Assembly: GCF_000421625.1 (NCBI RefSeq)
Contig: NZ_ATXJ01000012.1
Span: 1 to 39,792, forward strand
Source: Thermus islandicus DSM 21543
Lineage (GTDB): Bacteria; Deinococcota; Deinococci; Deinococcales; Thermaceae
DNA: 39,792 nt
Reading direction: 5' to 3'
The notes below the pieces were generated by a model. That model searched no databases. It was not told the origin of the DNA and saw nothing but the letters and a program-made list of their open reading frames with translations. Below, in pieces: positions 21,049-29,882 of this stretch. Position 1 is the stretch's first letter. Every line of letters begins with the position of its first letter. The position numbers were made by a program, and so were the translations under genes.

Positions 21049-22337
21049 AGCGGCTCCTCGCCCTGGCCCTTCTCCTGGTACCCGCCTTGGCCCTGGAGGC
21101 GGGCTTTAAGGACCAGGACGTGAACGGGGACGGCGTGCCGGAGAAGGTGGCCGTCACCAACCTCATGGACCTGGCCTTTAACGGGAAAGGCGAGGTGGTG
21201 GGCTGGTACGTGAAGACCTACAAGGGCACGGCCATCGGGGACTACGCTAGGGCCCCTAACCTCTCCGCCAACGAACCCGTGGTGAGCCCGCTGGGCTTCA
21301 CCCCCCTGAAGGCGGACTTCCGGGTGGAGGACGGCCGCCTTACGGCCCGCTTCCAGGGGAAGGAGGGCACGCTCACCTACGAGATCGCCAAGGGCCACTA
21401 CACCGTGGTGGTCCGGGCCGACTTCCCCCTCAGCCTAAGGCTGGCCGCCCAGGGCAGCCCCAAGGTCCTCCTGGAGGGACAGCAGGAACCCGCGCCGAGC
21501 GGGGAGGGGCGGGTCCGCTACCTGGCCTGGCAGACCCGGCCTGCGGCGGGCTACGCCCTGGTGGCCTTTGCGGAAAAGCCCTTTAGGGGCAAGCTGGTGG
21601 GCAGGGAGGGGGAGGTCTACCTCTCCCCTGGGGAGGCCCTGAGGCTCTACGGCGGCCAGAACGAGCTGGTGCGGTTCCACGTGGAGGGCCTCCTTTCCCT
21701 GCCTGGTCTTTTCACCCCCAACCTCTGGGGCCACCTCTCCTTGGGCCTCCTTTGGCTTATGGAGGCCGCCTTCCGCTATACGGGGAGCTGGGGCCTGGCC
21801 ATCCTCTTCCTCACCCTGGTGGTACGCCTTCTCCTCTGGCCCCTCATGCACCAGCAGTTTAAGAGCATGGCGGAGGTGCAGCGCCTCCAGCCCCTCATCC
21901 AGAAGATCAACGAGAAATACAAGGACGACCCCAACAAGAGGGCGGAGGCCACCATGAAGCTCTACCAGGAGCACCGGGTGAACCCAGCGGCCGGGTGCCT
22001 GCCCCTCTTCATCCAGATGCCCATCCTCTTTATCCTTTGGAAGGTGATCGCCAACTACGAGTTCGGCCAGGGCCTGCTCTGGATCCCCGACCTGGCCCTC
22101 CCCGATCCCTTCTACGTCCTCCCCGCCCTCTACGTGGCCAGCACCTTCCTCTCCACCTGGCTCTCCGCCCACGGCAACAAGGACCTGATCCGCCAGAGCC
22201 TCTTCATGAACCTGATCTTCATCTTCCTCGTCCTCCAGTTCCCCGCCGGCGTGACCCTCTACTGGGTGCTCTCCAACCTCATCGGCCTCTTCCAGCAGTG
22301 GCTCATCAACAAGAGCCTGAGGCCGGTGGCGGCGTAA
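21045..22337 (+). CDS. yidC: Membrane protein insertase YidC
   Basis: A 430-aa insertase. It begins with a signal-like segment ([20 protein letters not shown]), then a periplasmic domain of about 200 residues, then the conserved five-helix core ([53 protein letters not shown]). The hydrophilic groove Arg is in the first core helix (VVRLLLWP). Right after the signal segment, DVNGDGVPE at residues 25-33 matches the D-x-N-x-D-G-x-x-E calcium-loop pattern, which I do not know from other YidC proteins. The ATG at 21045, behind AAGGAGGGGG, overlaps the yidD stop. The longer upstream reading is an artefact inside yidD. Confidence 0.95.
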   Translation: MKRLLALALLLVPALALEAGFKDQDVNGDGVPEKVAVTNLMDLAFNGKGEVVGWYVKTYKGTAIGDYARAPNLSANEPVVSPLGFTPLKADFRVEDGRLTARFQGKEGTLTYEIAKGHYTVVVRADFPLSLRLAAQGSPKVLLEGQQEPAPSGEGRVRYLAWQTRPAAGYALVAFAEKPFRGKLVGREGEVYLSPGEALRLYGGQNELVRFHVEGLLSLPGLFTPNLWGHLSLGLLWLMEAAFRYTGSWGLAILFLTLVVRLLLWPLMHQQFKSMAEVQRLQPLIQKINEKYKDDPNKRAEATMKLYQEHRVNPAAGCLPLFIQMPILFILWKVIANYEFGQGLLWIPDLALPDPFYVLPALYVASTFLSTWLSAHGNKDLIRQSLFMNLIFIFLVLQFPAGVTLYWVLSNLIGLFQQWLINKSLRPVAA

Positions 22338-22346
22338 ACTGAGGGC

Positions 22347-22934
22347 ATGGACGAGAAGAAAAAGAGCATTGACGACCTGCTCTCCGACCTGGGGGTGCTG
22401 GAGGAGGCCCCGGTGGAGGTGGGGCTGAAGGAATCGGGAAAAGAGGCGCGGGCCCAAAGCCCCAAGGAGGTGCTGGAAGCCTTCCTGGTGGGCCTCCTCC
22501 TGCGCCTGGACCCCGCCCACTACGTGGAGGTGCGCCAGGAGGGGAACCTCCTCAAGGCCGAGGTGAAGGGGGGGGACCTGGGCCGGTTTATCGGCAAGGA
22601 GGGGCGCACCCTGAAGGCGGTGGAGTACCTGGCCGGGGTGGTCTTGGCCAAGCACTTCGGGGGAGGGTACCGGGTGGTCCTGGACGCCGCCGGGTACCGC
22701 CGGCGCCAGGAGGAGAGGATCCGCAGGCTGGCCGAGGAGGCGGCCCTCCAGGTGGAGCTCACGGGCGAGCCCCTGCCCCTCCCCCCCATGCGCCCCTCGG
22801 AGCGGCGCATCGTCCATATGCTCCTCAAGAACCACCCCAAGGTGACCACGGAAAGCCAAGGGGAGGGCGAGGCGCGGCACGTGGTGGTCTATCCCCGTGA
22901 TCCGGCTCCTCCGGGAACTGGAGAGAAGGCTTGA
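22347..22934 (+). CDS. khpB: RNA-binding protein KhpB (Jag), KH and R3H domains
   Basis: A 195-aa protein. The N-terminus (about residues 1-40) is a short Jag-N-like segment. A KH domain has its GxxG loop as IGKEG at 82-86 (GRFIGKEGRTLKAVEYLAG). An R3H domain ends the protein (RPSERRIVHMLLKNHPKVTT, then EGEARHVVVYPR). KhpB-type proteins bind many mRNAs, often with KhpA; no khpA is in this window. It lies 9 nt after yidC. Its last 38 nt overlap the start of prmC in another frame. Confidence 0.95.
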   Translation: MDEKKKSIDDLLSDLGVLEEAPVEVGLKESGKEARAQSPKEVLEAFLVGLLLRLDPAHYVEVRQEGNLLKAEVKGGDLGRFIGKEGRTLKAVEYLAGVVLAKHFGGGYRVVLDAAGYRRRQEERIRRLAEEAALQVELTGEPLPLPPMRPSERRIVHMLLKNHPKVTTESQGEGEARHVVVYPRDPAPPGTGEKA

Positions 22935-23715
22935 GGCGGCGGGCCTGCCCAAGGCGGAGGCCTTGGACCTTTTGGCCTTGGCCGAGGGGGTTTCCCGGAA
23001 GGACCTCCTCGTAAGCCTCCACCGGGCCCCATCTCTAGGCACCCGGGAGCGGGCCCTGGCCCTGTTGGAAACGCGCCTCGCGGGCTACCCCCTGCAGTAC
23101 CTCCTCGGGGAGGTGGAGTTCTACGGCCTCCCCCTCCGGGTGGCCGAGGGGGTGCTCATTCCTCGGCCGGAGACGGAGGGCCTGGTGGAGCTGGCCCTCC
23201 GCCTCCCCCTCCCCCCCAGACCCCGCATCCTGGACGTGGGCACGGGCACGGGAGCCATCGCCCTGGCCCTGAAGAAGCACCTCCCCGAAGCAGAGGTCTA
23301 CGCCACGGAGGTGGACGAGAAGGCCCTGGCCTTGGCGGAGGAAAACGCCCGGAGGCTCGGCCTTTCGGTGCACTTTCTCCAGGCCCCCCTGACGGGGGGG
23401 CTAAAGGAACTGGACCTCCTCGTCTCCAACCCCCCCTACCTCCCTGAGTCCTACCGAGACCAGGCGCCTAGGGAACTCGGCTTTGAGAACCCCAAGGCCC
23501 TCTACGCCGGGCCGGAGGGGCTTTCCGTGGCCCGGCCCCTAGCGCGGGAAGCCCGGGAGGCCCTGAGGCCCGGGGGAATTTTCCTCCTGGAGCTCGCGCC
23601 GGAAAACCTGCTCCTTTTGGCGGAGGAGCTCAAGGGGCTGGGCTTTACAGAGGTGGAGGCGCTAAGGGACCTTCTGGGTCGGCACCGGTACCTCCGGGCC
23701 CGGAGGCCCCCCTAG
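22897..23715 (+). CDS. prmC: Release factor glutamine methyltransferase PrmC (HemK)
   Basis: Methylates the Gln of the GGQ motif in release factors RF1 and RF2. The product is 272 aa. The N-terminal helical domain ends in EFYGLPLRVAEGVLIPRPETEGLVE. The SAM loop is ILDVGTGTGAIALAL. The catalytic NPPY is at residues 178-181. The GTG at 22897 starts the family-typical MIRLLRELERRL and overlaps khpB by 38 nt. No strong Shine-Dalgarno precedes it, so reinitiation or coupling is likely. The last 54 nt overlap the 3' end of the convergent DUF3084 gene. Confidence 0.94.
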   Translation: MIRLLRELERRLEAAGLPKAEALDLLALAEGVSRKDLLVSLHRAPSLGTRERALALLETRLAGYPLQYLLGEVEFYGLPLRVAEGVLIPRPETEGLVELALRLPLPPRPRILDVGTGTGAIALALKKHLPEAEVYATEVDEKALALAEENARRLGLSVHFLQAPLTGGLKELDLLVSNPPYLPESYRDQAPRELGFENPKALYAGPEGLSVARPLAREAREALRPGGIFLLELAPENLLLLAEELKGLGFTEVEALRDLLGRHRYLRARRPP

Positions 23716-25071
23716 GAGCTGGAAGGCAAGGAGGGGCCTTTCCGTGGTCCAGAGGTCCTTGGCGGCCACCACGCCCACCCGCACCACCTCCCTCCTTCCC
23801 TGAAGCAAGGAAAGGCCTCGAGCCAGCTCCTCGGGGGAGGGGAAGGCGGCGTACTCGGGGGGAAAGCCCGCCTCCAGGAGCTTGCGCCGCACCTCCTCGC
23901 CCAGGCGCTCCAGGAACTCCTGGTTCCGGGCCGGCGTGGCGAGGCGGAAGGTGGCGCTGGCCAAGACCTCTCCGGCGGAAAAGGCCTTTTTCTCCGGGTA
24001 GAAGCGGAATCGGACCAGAAGCGTCCCGTCCCGGTAACCCGCCCCCTCGAGGACGGCCAGCCCAGGCCCCCGCACCTCCCCAGCCAAGAGCTCCGCCCCC
24101 CTGAAGCCCTGGAGGATGGCCCGGCGGTCTGCCACCCGCTCCAAAGCCGCCCGCCCCTCCTCCGCCCCCAAGCGCACCTCCCCCAGGTAAAGCCCCTGGC
24201 TCAGGCGCAAAAGCCTTTCCGAAAGCTGGCCCCGCTCCCCCTCCAGCACCTCCGCCTGCCGCAGGAGGGCCCTAAGCCGGGCCTCTGTCTGGGCCAGCTC
24301 CCTCTGCGCCTCCAAAAGCCTAAGGCGCATGGCCTGCACCTCCTCCTGGAGGGCCTGGCGCTCCCCCCTCGCCTCCTCCAGGCGCCTCTGAAGGGCGAGG
24401 AGCTCGGCCTCGAGGCGACGCCTTTCCCCCTCCAACCGCTTCTTCTCCGCCTCCGCCCCCAATGCCGCCCTCTCCAGCCCCTGAAGCCTCGCCTCCAGGG
24501 CCTCCAGGGCCCGGCCCCTCTCCGCCAGGGCCTTGCTTTGGGCGGCGAGGGCCTCCTCCTTCTCGGAGAGGAGACGGGAAAGGCGGAGGCGCTCCGCCTC
24601 GAGGCGGGCCTTCTCCTCCTGGAGGGCCCTCACCCTGGCCTCCAGGGACAGCACCTCCCCCTGGAGGCGCTCCTTGAGCGCCTCCGCCTCCTTCAGGGCC
24701 TGGGCAAGCTCCTTGCGCTCCACCCGTAGGGCGTTGAGCTCCGAAAGGGCCCTGGCGGCCTCCGCCTCCATGGCCCCTCTGGTCCTCAGGAGGACCTCCC
24801 GCTCCGCCTTAAGCCGGTCCCGCTCCTCTCGGATGGCCTGGGCCTCGAGGATCGTCTCCCGGGCCTCCCGGAAGACCAGAAGGAAGCCAAGGTAGCTGAA
24901 GAGGGCGATCCCCACCCCGGTGAGGACGGCCACCAGGGTGGCCGTCTGCCGGGGCCTTAGGCCGAAGAGGCGATAGTGGCGCTTCCCCGCCCACTTGGCC
25001 ACCCGGTCCCCTAGGTAGGCCACCAGGGCGGAAAGGAGGAGGACGAGGGTGAGGAGGGCCCAGAAGGTCAT
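23662..25071 (-). CDS. DUF3084 membrane-anchored coiled-coil protein
   Basis: A 469-aa protein. Two N-terminal membrane helices (residues about 4-20 and 45-68) flank the DUF3084 signature DRVAKWAGKRHYRLFGLRPRQTA. A long coiled coil follows (about 70-300), rich in Leu, Glu, Arg and Ala. The C-terminal ~170 residues form a mixed alpha/beta domain. The family occurs in Deinococcus-Thermus and cyanobacteria and its function is unknown. It might be a spacer or scaffold between the inner membrane and the envelope. The ATG directly abuts the lptB stop (TAGATG), so the two are cotranscribed; a link to lipid export is only a guess. Confidence 0.85.
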   Translation of the reverse strand: MTFWALLTLVLLLSALVAYLGDRVAKWAGKRHYRLFGLRPRQTATLVAVLTGVGIALFSYLGFLLVFREARETILEAQAIREERDRLKAEREVLLRTRGAMEAEAARALSELNALRVERKELAQALKEAEALKERLQGEVLSLEARVRALQEEKARLEAERLRLSRLLSEKEEALAAQSKALAERGRALEALEARLQGLERAALGAEAEKKRLEGERRRLEAELLALQRRLEEARGERQALQEEVQAMRLRLLEAQRELAQTEARLRALLRQAEVLEGERGQLSERLLRLSQGLYLGEVRLGAEEGRAALERVADRRAILQGFRGAELLAGEVRGPGLAVLEGAGYRDGTLLVRFRFYPEKKAFSAGEVLASATFRLATPARNQEFLERLGEEVRRKLLEAGFPPEYAAFPSPEELARGLSLLQGRREVVRVGVVAAKDLWTTERPLLAFQLLGGPPGPEVPVPTQKVP

Positions 25072-25800
25072 CTAGAGCTCGTAGTCCTCTCCCAGGTAGT
25101 GCCGCCTTACCCCCTGGTCCTTGGCGAAGGTCTCAGGGTCGCCGTGGAAGAGGATCTCCCCATCGTACATCACGTAGACCCGGTCGGTGATGGCCAGGGT
25201 TTCCCGCACGGCGTGGTCGGTGACGAAGACGCCTACCCCCCGCCTTTCCCGGAGCTCGGCGATCACCTTCTGGATCTCCCGGACGTTCTTGGGGTCCACG
25301 CCGGTGAAGGGCTCGTCCAGGAGGATGAAGTCGGGGTCAGTGGCCAGCGCCCGGGCGATCTCCAGCCTTCGGCGCTCCCCTCCCGAGAGGCTATAGGCCA
25401 TCCGGTCCTTGAGGTGGTAGATGGCGAGCTCCTCCAGAAGGGCCTTGGCCTTCTCCAGCCGCTCCTTCTGGGAGAGGGGCTGGAACTCCAGGATGGCCAG
25501 GAGGTTCTCTAAGGCGGTCATCCGCCGGAAGGCGCTGGGCTCCTGGGGCAGGTAGCCGAGGCCGAGACGGGCCCTACGGTACATGGGCAGGCGGCCGATC
25601 TCCTGCCCCTTGAGGAAGATCCTCCCCGCCGTGGGCTTGATGAAGCCCACCAGCATGTAGAAGGTGGTGGTCTTCCCTGCCCCGTTGGGGCCGAAGAGGG
25701 CCACGATCTCCCCCCGCCTGAGGTAGAGGTCCACCCCCTTCACCACCTCCTTCGGGCCGTAGCGCTTCCTGAGTCCTTGGGCCGTGAGCTCACCGTCCAT
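25072..25800 (-). CDS. lptB: LPS-export-type ABC transporter ATPase, LptB
   Basis: A 242-aa ATPase. Walker [10 protein letters not shown] is at residues 37-45, the signature is [17 protein letters not shown], and Walker B reads [13 protein letters not shown]. The segment [17 protein letters not shown] and the switch DHAVRETL are LptB-specific. I took the ATG at 25798-25800; the longer reading runs into gltX on the other strand. Thermus has an outer envelope without classical LPS, so the cargo may be another envelope glycolipid. No other lpt gene is in the window. TATAAG lies 4 nt before the ATG, too close to be a clean -10 box. Confidence 0.93.
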   Translation of the reverse strand: MDGELTAQGLRKRYGPKEVVKGVDLYLRRGEIVALFGPNGAGKTTTFYMLVGFIKPTAGRIFLKGQEIGRLPMYRRARLGLGYLPQEPSAFRRMTALENLLAILEFQPLSQKERLEKAKALLEELAIYHLKDRMAYSLSGGERRRLEIARALATDPDFILLDEPFTGVDPKNVREIQKVIAELRERRGVGVFVTDHAVRETLAITDRVYVMYDGEILFHGDPETFAKDQGVRRHYLGEDYEL

Positions 25801-25854
25801 TGCCTTATAGCGTAAGGCCCGGCCTTTAGCCCCAGATGAGATAATGGGCGAGGT

Positions 25855-27261
25855 ATGGTGGTCACCCGCATCGCCCCAAGCCCCACGGGGGACCCGCACG
25901 TGGGCACGGCCTACATCGCCCTTTTCAACTACGTCTGGGCCCGGAAAAACGGGGGGCGCTTCCTCGTGCGCATTGAGGACACGGACCGGGCCCGCTACGT
26001 GCCCGGGGCTGAGGAAAGGATCCTCGCCGCGCTCAAATGGCTCGGCCTCACCTACGACGAGGGGCCCGACATCGGCGGCCCCCACGGGCCCTACCGCCAG
26101 TCGGAAAGGATTCCCCTCTACCAAAAGCACGCCGAGGAGCTCCTAAGGCGGGGGTGGGCCTACCGGGCCTTTGAGACCCCGGAGGAGCTGGAGAGGATCC
26201 GCAAGGAAAAGGGAGGGTACGACGGCCGGGCCCGCCACATTCCCCCAGAGGAGGCGGAGGAGCGGGCGCGAAGGGGCGAGCCCCACGTGATCCGGCTCAA
26301 AGTCCCCCGCCCGGGCACCACGGAGGTCAAGGACGAGCTCAGGGGGGTGGTGGTCTACGACAACGGGGAGATCCCGGACGTGGTCCTGCTCAAGTCCGAC
26401 GGCTACCCCACCTACCACCTGGCCAACGTGGTGGACGACCACCTCATGGGGGTGACCGACGTGATCCGGGCCGAGGAGTGGCTGGTCTCCACCCCCATCC
26501 ACGTCCTCCTCTACCGGGCCTTCGGCTGGGAGGTGCCCCGGTTCTACCACATGCCCCTCCTCCGCAACCCCGACAAGACCAAGATCTCCAAACGCAAGAG
26601 CCACACCTCCTTGGAATGGTATAAGGCGGAGGGGTTTCTGCCCGAGGCCTTGAGGAACTACCTGGCCCTCATGGGCTTTTCCATGCCCGACGGGCGGGAG
26701 GTCTTTAGCCTGGAGGAACTTATAGAGGCCTTCACCTGGGAAAGGGTCTCCCTGGGGGGGCCGGTCTTTGATCTGGAGAAGCTGCGCTGGCTGAACGGAA
26801 AGTACATCCGGGAAGTGCTTTCCCTCGAGGAGGTGGCGGAGAGGGTGAAGCCCTTCCTGAAGGAGGCGGGCCTCTCCTGGCCCGAGGAGGCCTACCTAAG
26901 GCGGGCGGTGGAGCTCATGCGCCCACGGTTTGACACCCTGAAGGAGCTCCCCGAAAAGGCCCGCTACCTCTTCGCCGAGGACTACCCCTTTGCGGAGAAG
27001 GCCCTGGCCAAGCTTCAGGAGGGGCTCCCCGTCCTCAAGGAGCTCAAGCCCCTCCTGGAAAGGCAGGAGGAGTGGACGGAAGCCGCCCTGGAAGCCCTTC
27101 TTAGGGGCTTTGCGGCGGAGAAGGGCCTGAAGCTTTCCCAGGTGGCCCAGCCCCTCCGGGCCGCCCTCACGGGCAGCCTGGAAACCCCGGGGCTCTTTGA
27201 GGTCATGGCCCTCCTGGGGAAGGCGCGGGTGCTTTCCCGCCTGGAGCGGGCCCTTTCGTGA
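25855..27261 (+). CDS. gltX: Glutamyl-tRNA synthetase
   Basis: Class I synthetase that charges tRNA-Glu. The product is 468 aa, equal to the T. thermophilus enzyme. The HIGH-type motif is HVGT at residues 15-18 after APSPTGDP, and the KMSKS-type motif is KISKR at 243-247. [15 protein letters not shown] is intact. The start ATG lies 10 nt after a GATAAT that could be its -10 box; no -35 box is clear. The gene is divergent from lptB with 54 nt between them. Confidence 0.98.
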   Translation: MVVTRIAPSPTGDPHVGTAYIALFNYVWARKNGGRFLVRIEDTDRARYVPGAEERILAALKWLGLTYDEGPDIGGPHGPYRQSERIPLYQKHAEELLRRGWAYRAFETPEELERIRKEKGGYDGRARHIPPEEAEERARRGEPHVIRLKVPRPGTTEVKDELRGVVVYDNGEIPDVVLLKSDGYPTYHLANVVDDHLMGVTDVIRAEEWLVSTPIHVLLYRAFGWEVPRFYHMPLLRNPDKTKISKRKSHTSLEWYKAEGFLPEALRNYLALMGFSMPDGREVFSLEELIEAFTWERVSLGGPVFDLEKLRWLNGKYIREVLSLEEVAERVKPFLKEAGLSWPEEAYLRRAVELMRPRFDTLKELPEKARYLFAEDYPFAEKALAKLQEGLPVLKELKPLLERQEEWTEAALEALLRGFAAEKGLKLSQVAQPLRAALTGSLETPGLFEVMALLGKARVLSRLERALS

Positions 27262-27280
27262 AGAAGGCCGCAAGCTCCCC

Positions 27281-27286
27281 TATACT
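27281..27286 (+). promoter_or_regulatory. -10 box of the secreted-protein gene, leaderless geometry
   Basis: TATACT ends 7 nt before the ATG at 27294. The -35 region (GTGAAG, 17 nt upstream) matches only weakly. The position shows that the next gene has its own start of transcription and is not only read through from gltX. Confidence 0.55.
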
Positions 27287-27293
27287 TAGGGGG

Positions 27294-27731
27294 ATGAAGC
27301 GGCTATTCGCCCTTACCCTCGCCGCGGGCCTGGCCTGGGCCCAGGGGGCCATCGGCATGCGCCTGGGCTACGGGGAGGGCCTCGGCCTCACCTTCGGCGC
27401 CGCGGTGGAAACCCGCCTGCGGCAGAACCTCTCGGGCCGACTCGCCGCCGACCTGGCCCCCGCAGGCCCCGGGGTGGCCCTGGAGGCCAGTCTCCTCTTC
27501 AAGCCGGACCTGGGCCTGTACGACCCCAGCCTCGAGGGCCTTCTCCCCTACTTCGGCGGGGGCCTAAGCGGCCTCGTGGGGCCGGCGCCCACCCTGGGGG
27601 TGGGCCTCACCCTGGGGCTAGAAGGGCTTTTAGACCCCTACACCGGCCTCTTCGCCGAGGGGACCTACGTCTACGGCTTCGCCGCCTTCCCCAAGGTCTG
27701 GCGCCTGGCCCTGGGGGCGAACTTCCGTTAG
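27294..27731 (+). CDS. Small secreted, probably outer-membrane beta-rich protein
   Basis: A 145-aa protein with a signal peptide (MKRLFALTLAAGLAWAQG, likely cut after AWA). The mature part alternates hydrophobic and small residues with many Gly (MRLGYGEGLGLTFGAAVETRL) and ends in LALGANFR. This pattern suggests a small beta-barrel. I do not recognise the family. The ATG at 27294 is preferred over an upstream in-frame ATG because of the -10 box at 27281. It ends 6 nt before ftsY. Confidence 0.75.
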   Translation: MKRLFALTLAAGLAWAQGAIGMRLGYGEGLGLTFGAAVETRLRQNLSGRLAADLAPAGPGVALEASLLFKPDLGLYDPSLEGLLPYFGGGLSGLVGPAPTLGVGLTLGLEGLLDPYTGLFAEGTYVYGFAAFPKVWRLALGANFR

Positions 27732-27737
27732 GGGGCC

Positions 27738-28655
27738 ATGGCCGGTTTCCTTGAACGCCTGAAGGCGGGCCTGGCCAAGACCCGGGAAACGCTCCTCCGG
27801 GCCATCCCCTGGGGGGGCGACCCCGAGGAGGTGCTGGAGGAGCTGGAGGTGGCCCTCCTCTCCGCCGACGTGGGCCTCGAGGCCACCGAGGAGCTCCTTA
27901 GGGAAGTGCGGGCCTCGGGGCGAAAGGACCTGAAGGAAGCGGTAAAGGAAGCGCTGGTGCAGAGGCTGGAACCCGAGGAGCGACGGGCCACCTTGAGGCG
28001 GCTGGGCTTCCGGCCCCAGGTCCCGAAGGCGGTGGAGCCCAAGGGCCACGTGATCCTGGTGGTGGGGGTGAACGGGGTGGGCAAGACCACCACCCTCGCC
28101 AAGCTGGGCCGCTACTACCAGGGCCTCGGCAAAAGGGTGATGTTCTGCGCCGGGGACACCTTCCGGGCCGCCGGGGGGACCCAGCTCGCCGAGTGGGGAA
28201 AGCGCCTTTCCATCCCTGTCATCCAAGGACCCGAAGGGGCGGACCCCGCCGCCCTCGCCTTTGACGCCGCCCAGGCGAGGAAGGCGAGGGGCTTTGACCT
28301 CCTCCTGGTGGACACCGCCGGGAGGCTCCACACCAAGCACAACCTCATGGAGGAGCTAAAGAAGGTGAAGCGGGCCATCGCCAAGGCCGACCCCGGGGAG
28401 CCAGGGGAGGTCTGGCTCGTGCTGGACGCGGTCACGGGGCAAAACGGCCTGGAACAGGCCAGGCGGTTCCACGAGGCCGTGGGGCTGACGGGCGTCATTG
28501 TGACCAAGCTGGACGGCACGGCCAAGGGCGGGGTCTTGGTCCCCATCGTGCGCACCCTGAAGGTGCCCATCCGGTTCATCGGGGTGGGGGAAGGCCCGGA
28601 GGACCTCCAGCCCTTTGAGCCCGAGGCCTTCGTAGAGGCCCTGCTGGAGGCCTAA
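27738..28655 (+). CDS. ftsY: Signal recognition particle receptor FtsY
   Basis: SRP GTPase that docks ribosome-SRP complexes at the membrane. The product is 305 aa and has no acidic A domain, as in other Thermus FtsY. The N domain covers about 1-95. G1 GVNGVGKTTT is at residues 110-119. FCAGDTFRAAGGTQL (the I-box region), VDTAGRL (G3) and TKLDGTAKGG (G4) are intact. The sequence is close to T. aquaticus FtsY but not identical. It follows the small secreted-protein gene by 6 nt. Confidence 0.97.
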   Translation: MAGFLERLKAGLAKTRETLLRAIPWGGDPEEVLEELEVALLSADVGLEATEELLREVRASGRKDLKEAVKEALVQRLEPEERRATLRRLGFRPQVPKAVEPKGHVILVVGVNGVGKTTTLAKLGRYYQGLGKRVMFCAGDTFRAAGGTQLAEWGKRLSIPVIQGPEGADPAALAFDAAQARKARGFDLLLVDTAGRLHTKHNLMEELKKVKRAIAKADPGEPGEVWLVLDAVTGQNGLEQARRFHEAVGLTGVIVTKLDGTAKGGVLVPIVRTLKVPIRFIGVGEGPEDLQPFEPEAFVEALLEA

Positions 28656-28719
28656 CGCCCTCCCCGGGATGGGGGCGCCCCGCCTGCCCGAGGCCGCAGG
28701 GCAGAGGCCCCTTTCGGGG

Positions 28720-28725
28720 TATGCT
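28720..28725 (+). promoter_or_regulatory. -10 box of dsbB, leaderless geometry
   Basis: TATGCT ends exactly 7 nt before the ATG at 28733. It decides that start over the in-frame ATG at 28721, which overlaps the box. No clear -35 box is seen. An inverted repeat CTGCCC/GGGCAG at 28684-28704 lies upstream, after ftsY. Confidence 0.5.
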
Positions 28726-28732
28726 CGGGGCG

Positions 28733-29143
28733 ATGAAGCGCGGCCCCCTCCTCCTCGCCTTCGCCTGGGTGGTGGCCCTGGTGGCTACCTTGGGCAGCCT
28801 CTACTACTCCGAGGTAAGGCTCTTCCTGCCCTGCGAGCTCTGCTGGTACCAGCGCATCTTCATGTACCCCCAGGCCGTCCTTCTCGGCCTGGCCCTCTGG
28901 CGGCAGGACCTGGGGGTGTGGCCCTATAGCCTCGCCCTCTCCCTAATGGGCGGGAGCATCAGCCTCCTGCATCTCCTCGAGGAGAGGTTTCCCCAGCTCT
29001 TCCCCCTCGCCTGCAAGCCTCCGGTGCCCTGCTCCGCCGAGTACCTCCCCCAGTTCCCCATCCCCCTCCAGGCCCTCATCGCCTTCACCCTCATCGCCCT
29101 CAGCATGGGGCTACTTGCCCGGGAACCTCGTGCGCCGAGGTAG
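28733..29143 (+). CDS. dsbB: Disulphide bond formation protein B (BdbC-like)
   Basis: A 136-aa, four-helix membrane protein that re-oxidises a periplasmic thiol oxidase and passes electrons to quinone. The first Cys pair is CELC at residues 34-37, after SEVRLFLP. The second pair is Cys94 and Cys100 (ACKPPVPCS). Both essential pairs are there. No dsbA-like partner is in the window. The 3' end is 14 nt from the convergent gene at 29158. Confidence 0.93.
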   Translation: MKRGPLLLAFAWVVALVATLGSLYYSEVRLFLPCELCWYQRIFMYPQAVLLGLALWRQDLGVWPYSLALSLMGGSISLLHLLEERFPQLFPLACKPPVPCSAEYLPQFPIPLQALIAFTLIALSMGLLAREPRAPR

Positions 29144-29157
29144 CGAAAAGGCCTCCC

Positions 29158-29877
29158 TCAGGTGGGGTAGCCCAAAGCGGCCAGGACCGCCCTGACGCGG
29201 AAGTCCCGCAGGGCCTCTGGGCCGTAAACCTCGTGTACCCGCTCCCCTACCCCCCGTTCCACCGGGGTCAAGGCCAGGAGGGCATGAAAGGGCTGGAGCA
29301 CCTCCAGAGGAAGCCTCCCCCCGGCGTGGATGAGGAGGTCCGCCTCGAGGGCCAAGGCGCCCAGCTCCTGCGCCCGCACGGCCACGTGCCCCCGCGCCCT
29401 CTCGGGCAGGCGGGCGAGGAAGGCCTCCCCCTCGGCGAAGCTCGGGGCGGCCACAGAGACCCGGCCCAAGGCCCGGAGGAAGGGGGCCAAAGGGGGGCGG
29501 AGCGGCCCTAGCCAGAGGGCCCTGGCCCCGGGGAAGAACGTGGCCAGCCACCGCTCCAAGGCCAGCCCCTCCGTGTACTGGGCTGTAGGCCCCAGGGGGC
29601 CGGGCACCAGGAGGTCCACAAGCCCCGCCTCGCCCGCCTCGGCCTCGAGGCGCACCCCCTCGGGCGGGGGCAGGGCCTCCTCCAGCACCATTCCGGCGAA
29701 GTCCAAGGGGGCAAGGCAGGGGAGGGCCCTAAAGGGGTCCTCGGCCTCCACCGGGTAGGGAAGGAGGGGGAGCCTCGAGGCGGCCACCTCCGCCAGGAGG
29801 CGGTCAAAGAAGGGGGAGGCCTTCCGGTAGACCACCGCCAGAGGCCTCGCCTTGTGGTAGGGTAGCCCCACCGCCAT
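29158..29877 (-). CDS. Shikimate-dehydrogenase-like protein, catalytically degenerate (tentative)
   Basis: A 239-aa protein whose layout follows AroE. An N-terminal segment (VVYRKASPFFDRLL) stands where AroE has the shikimate-binding SLSP helix. DFAGMVLEEAL stands where AroE has NVTIPHK, so the catalytic Lys is missing. AGLVDLLVPGPLG-TAQYTEGLALERWL corresponds to the GAVNT...NTDG segment, with YTE in place of NTD. ALWLGPLRPPLAPFLRALG replaces the GAGGA nucleotide loop. It is therefore probably not a working shikimate dehydrogenase. It lies 5 nt after the helicase gene and is cotranscribed with it. The family call is my alignment by eye. Confidence 0.55.
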   Translation of the reverse strand: MAVGLPYHKARPLAVVYRKASPFFDRLLAEVAASRLPLLPYPVEAEDPFRALPCLAPLDFAGMVLEEALPPPEGVRLEAEAGEAGLVDLLVPGPLGPTAQYTEGLALERWLATFFPGARALWLGPLRPPLAPFLRALGRVSVAAPSFAEGEAFLARLPERARGHVAVRAQELGALALEADLLIHAGGRLPLEVLQPFHALLALTPVERGVGERVHEVYGPEALRDFRVRAVLAALGYPT

Positions 29878-29882
29878 CCCTC

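Noticed and set aside
21435-23042. Long minus-strand open frame (535 codons) across yidC, khpB and prmC
   Set aside because: It crosses three well-identified genes and their overlaps. Same GC-driven artefact, rich in His, Leu and Gly.
25801-25808. TATAAG near the lptB start as a -10 box
   Set aside because: It lies only about 4 nt from the ATG, which would put the transcript start inside the coding region, and it has no -35 box.
25801-26130. Upstream extension of the lptB frame
   Set aside because: It runs antisense into gltX. LptB similarity begins at the ATG at 25798-25800.
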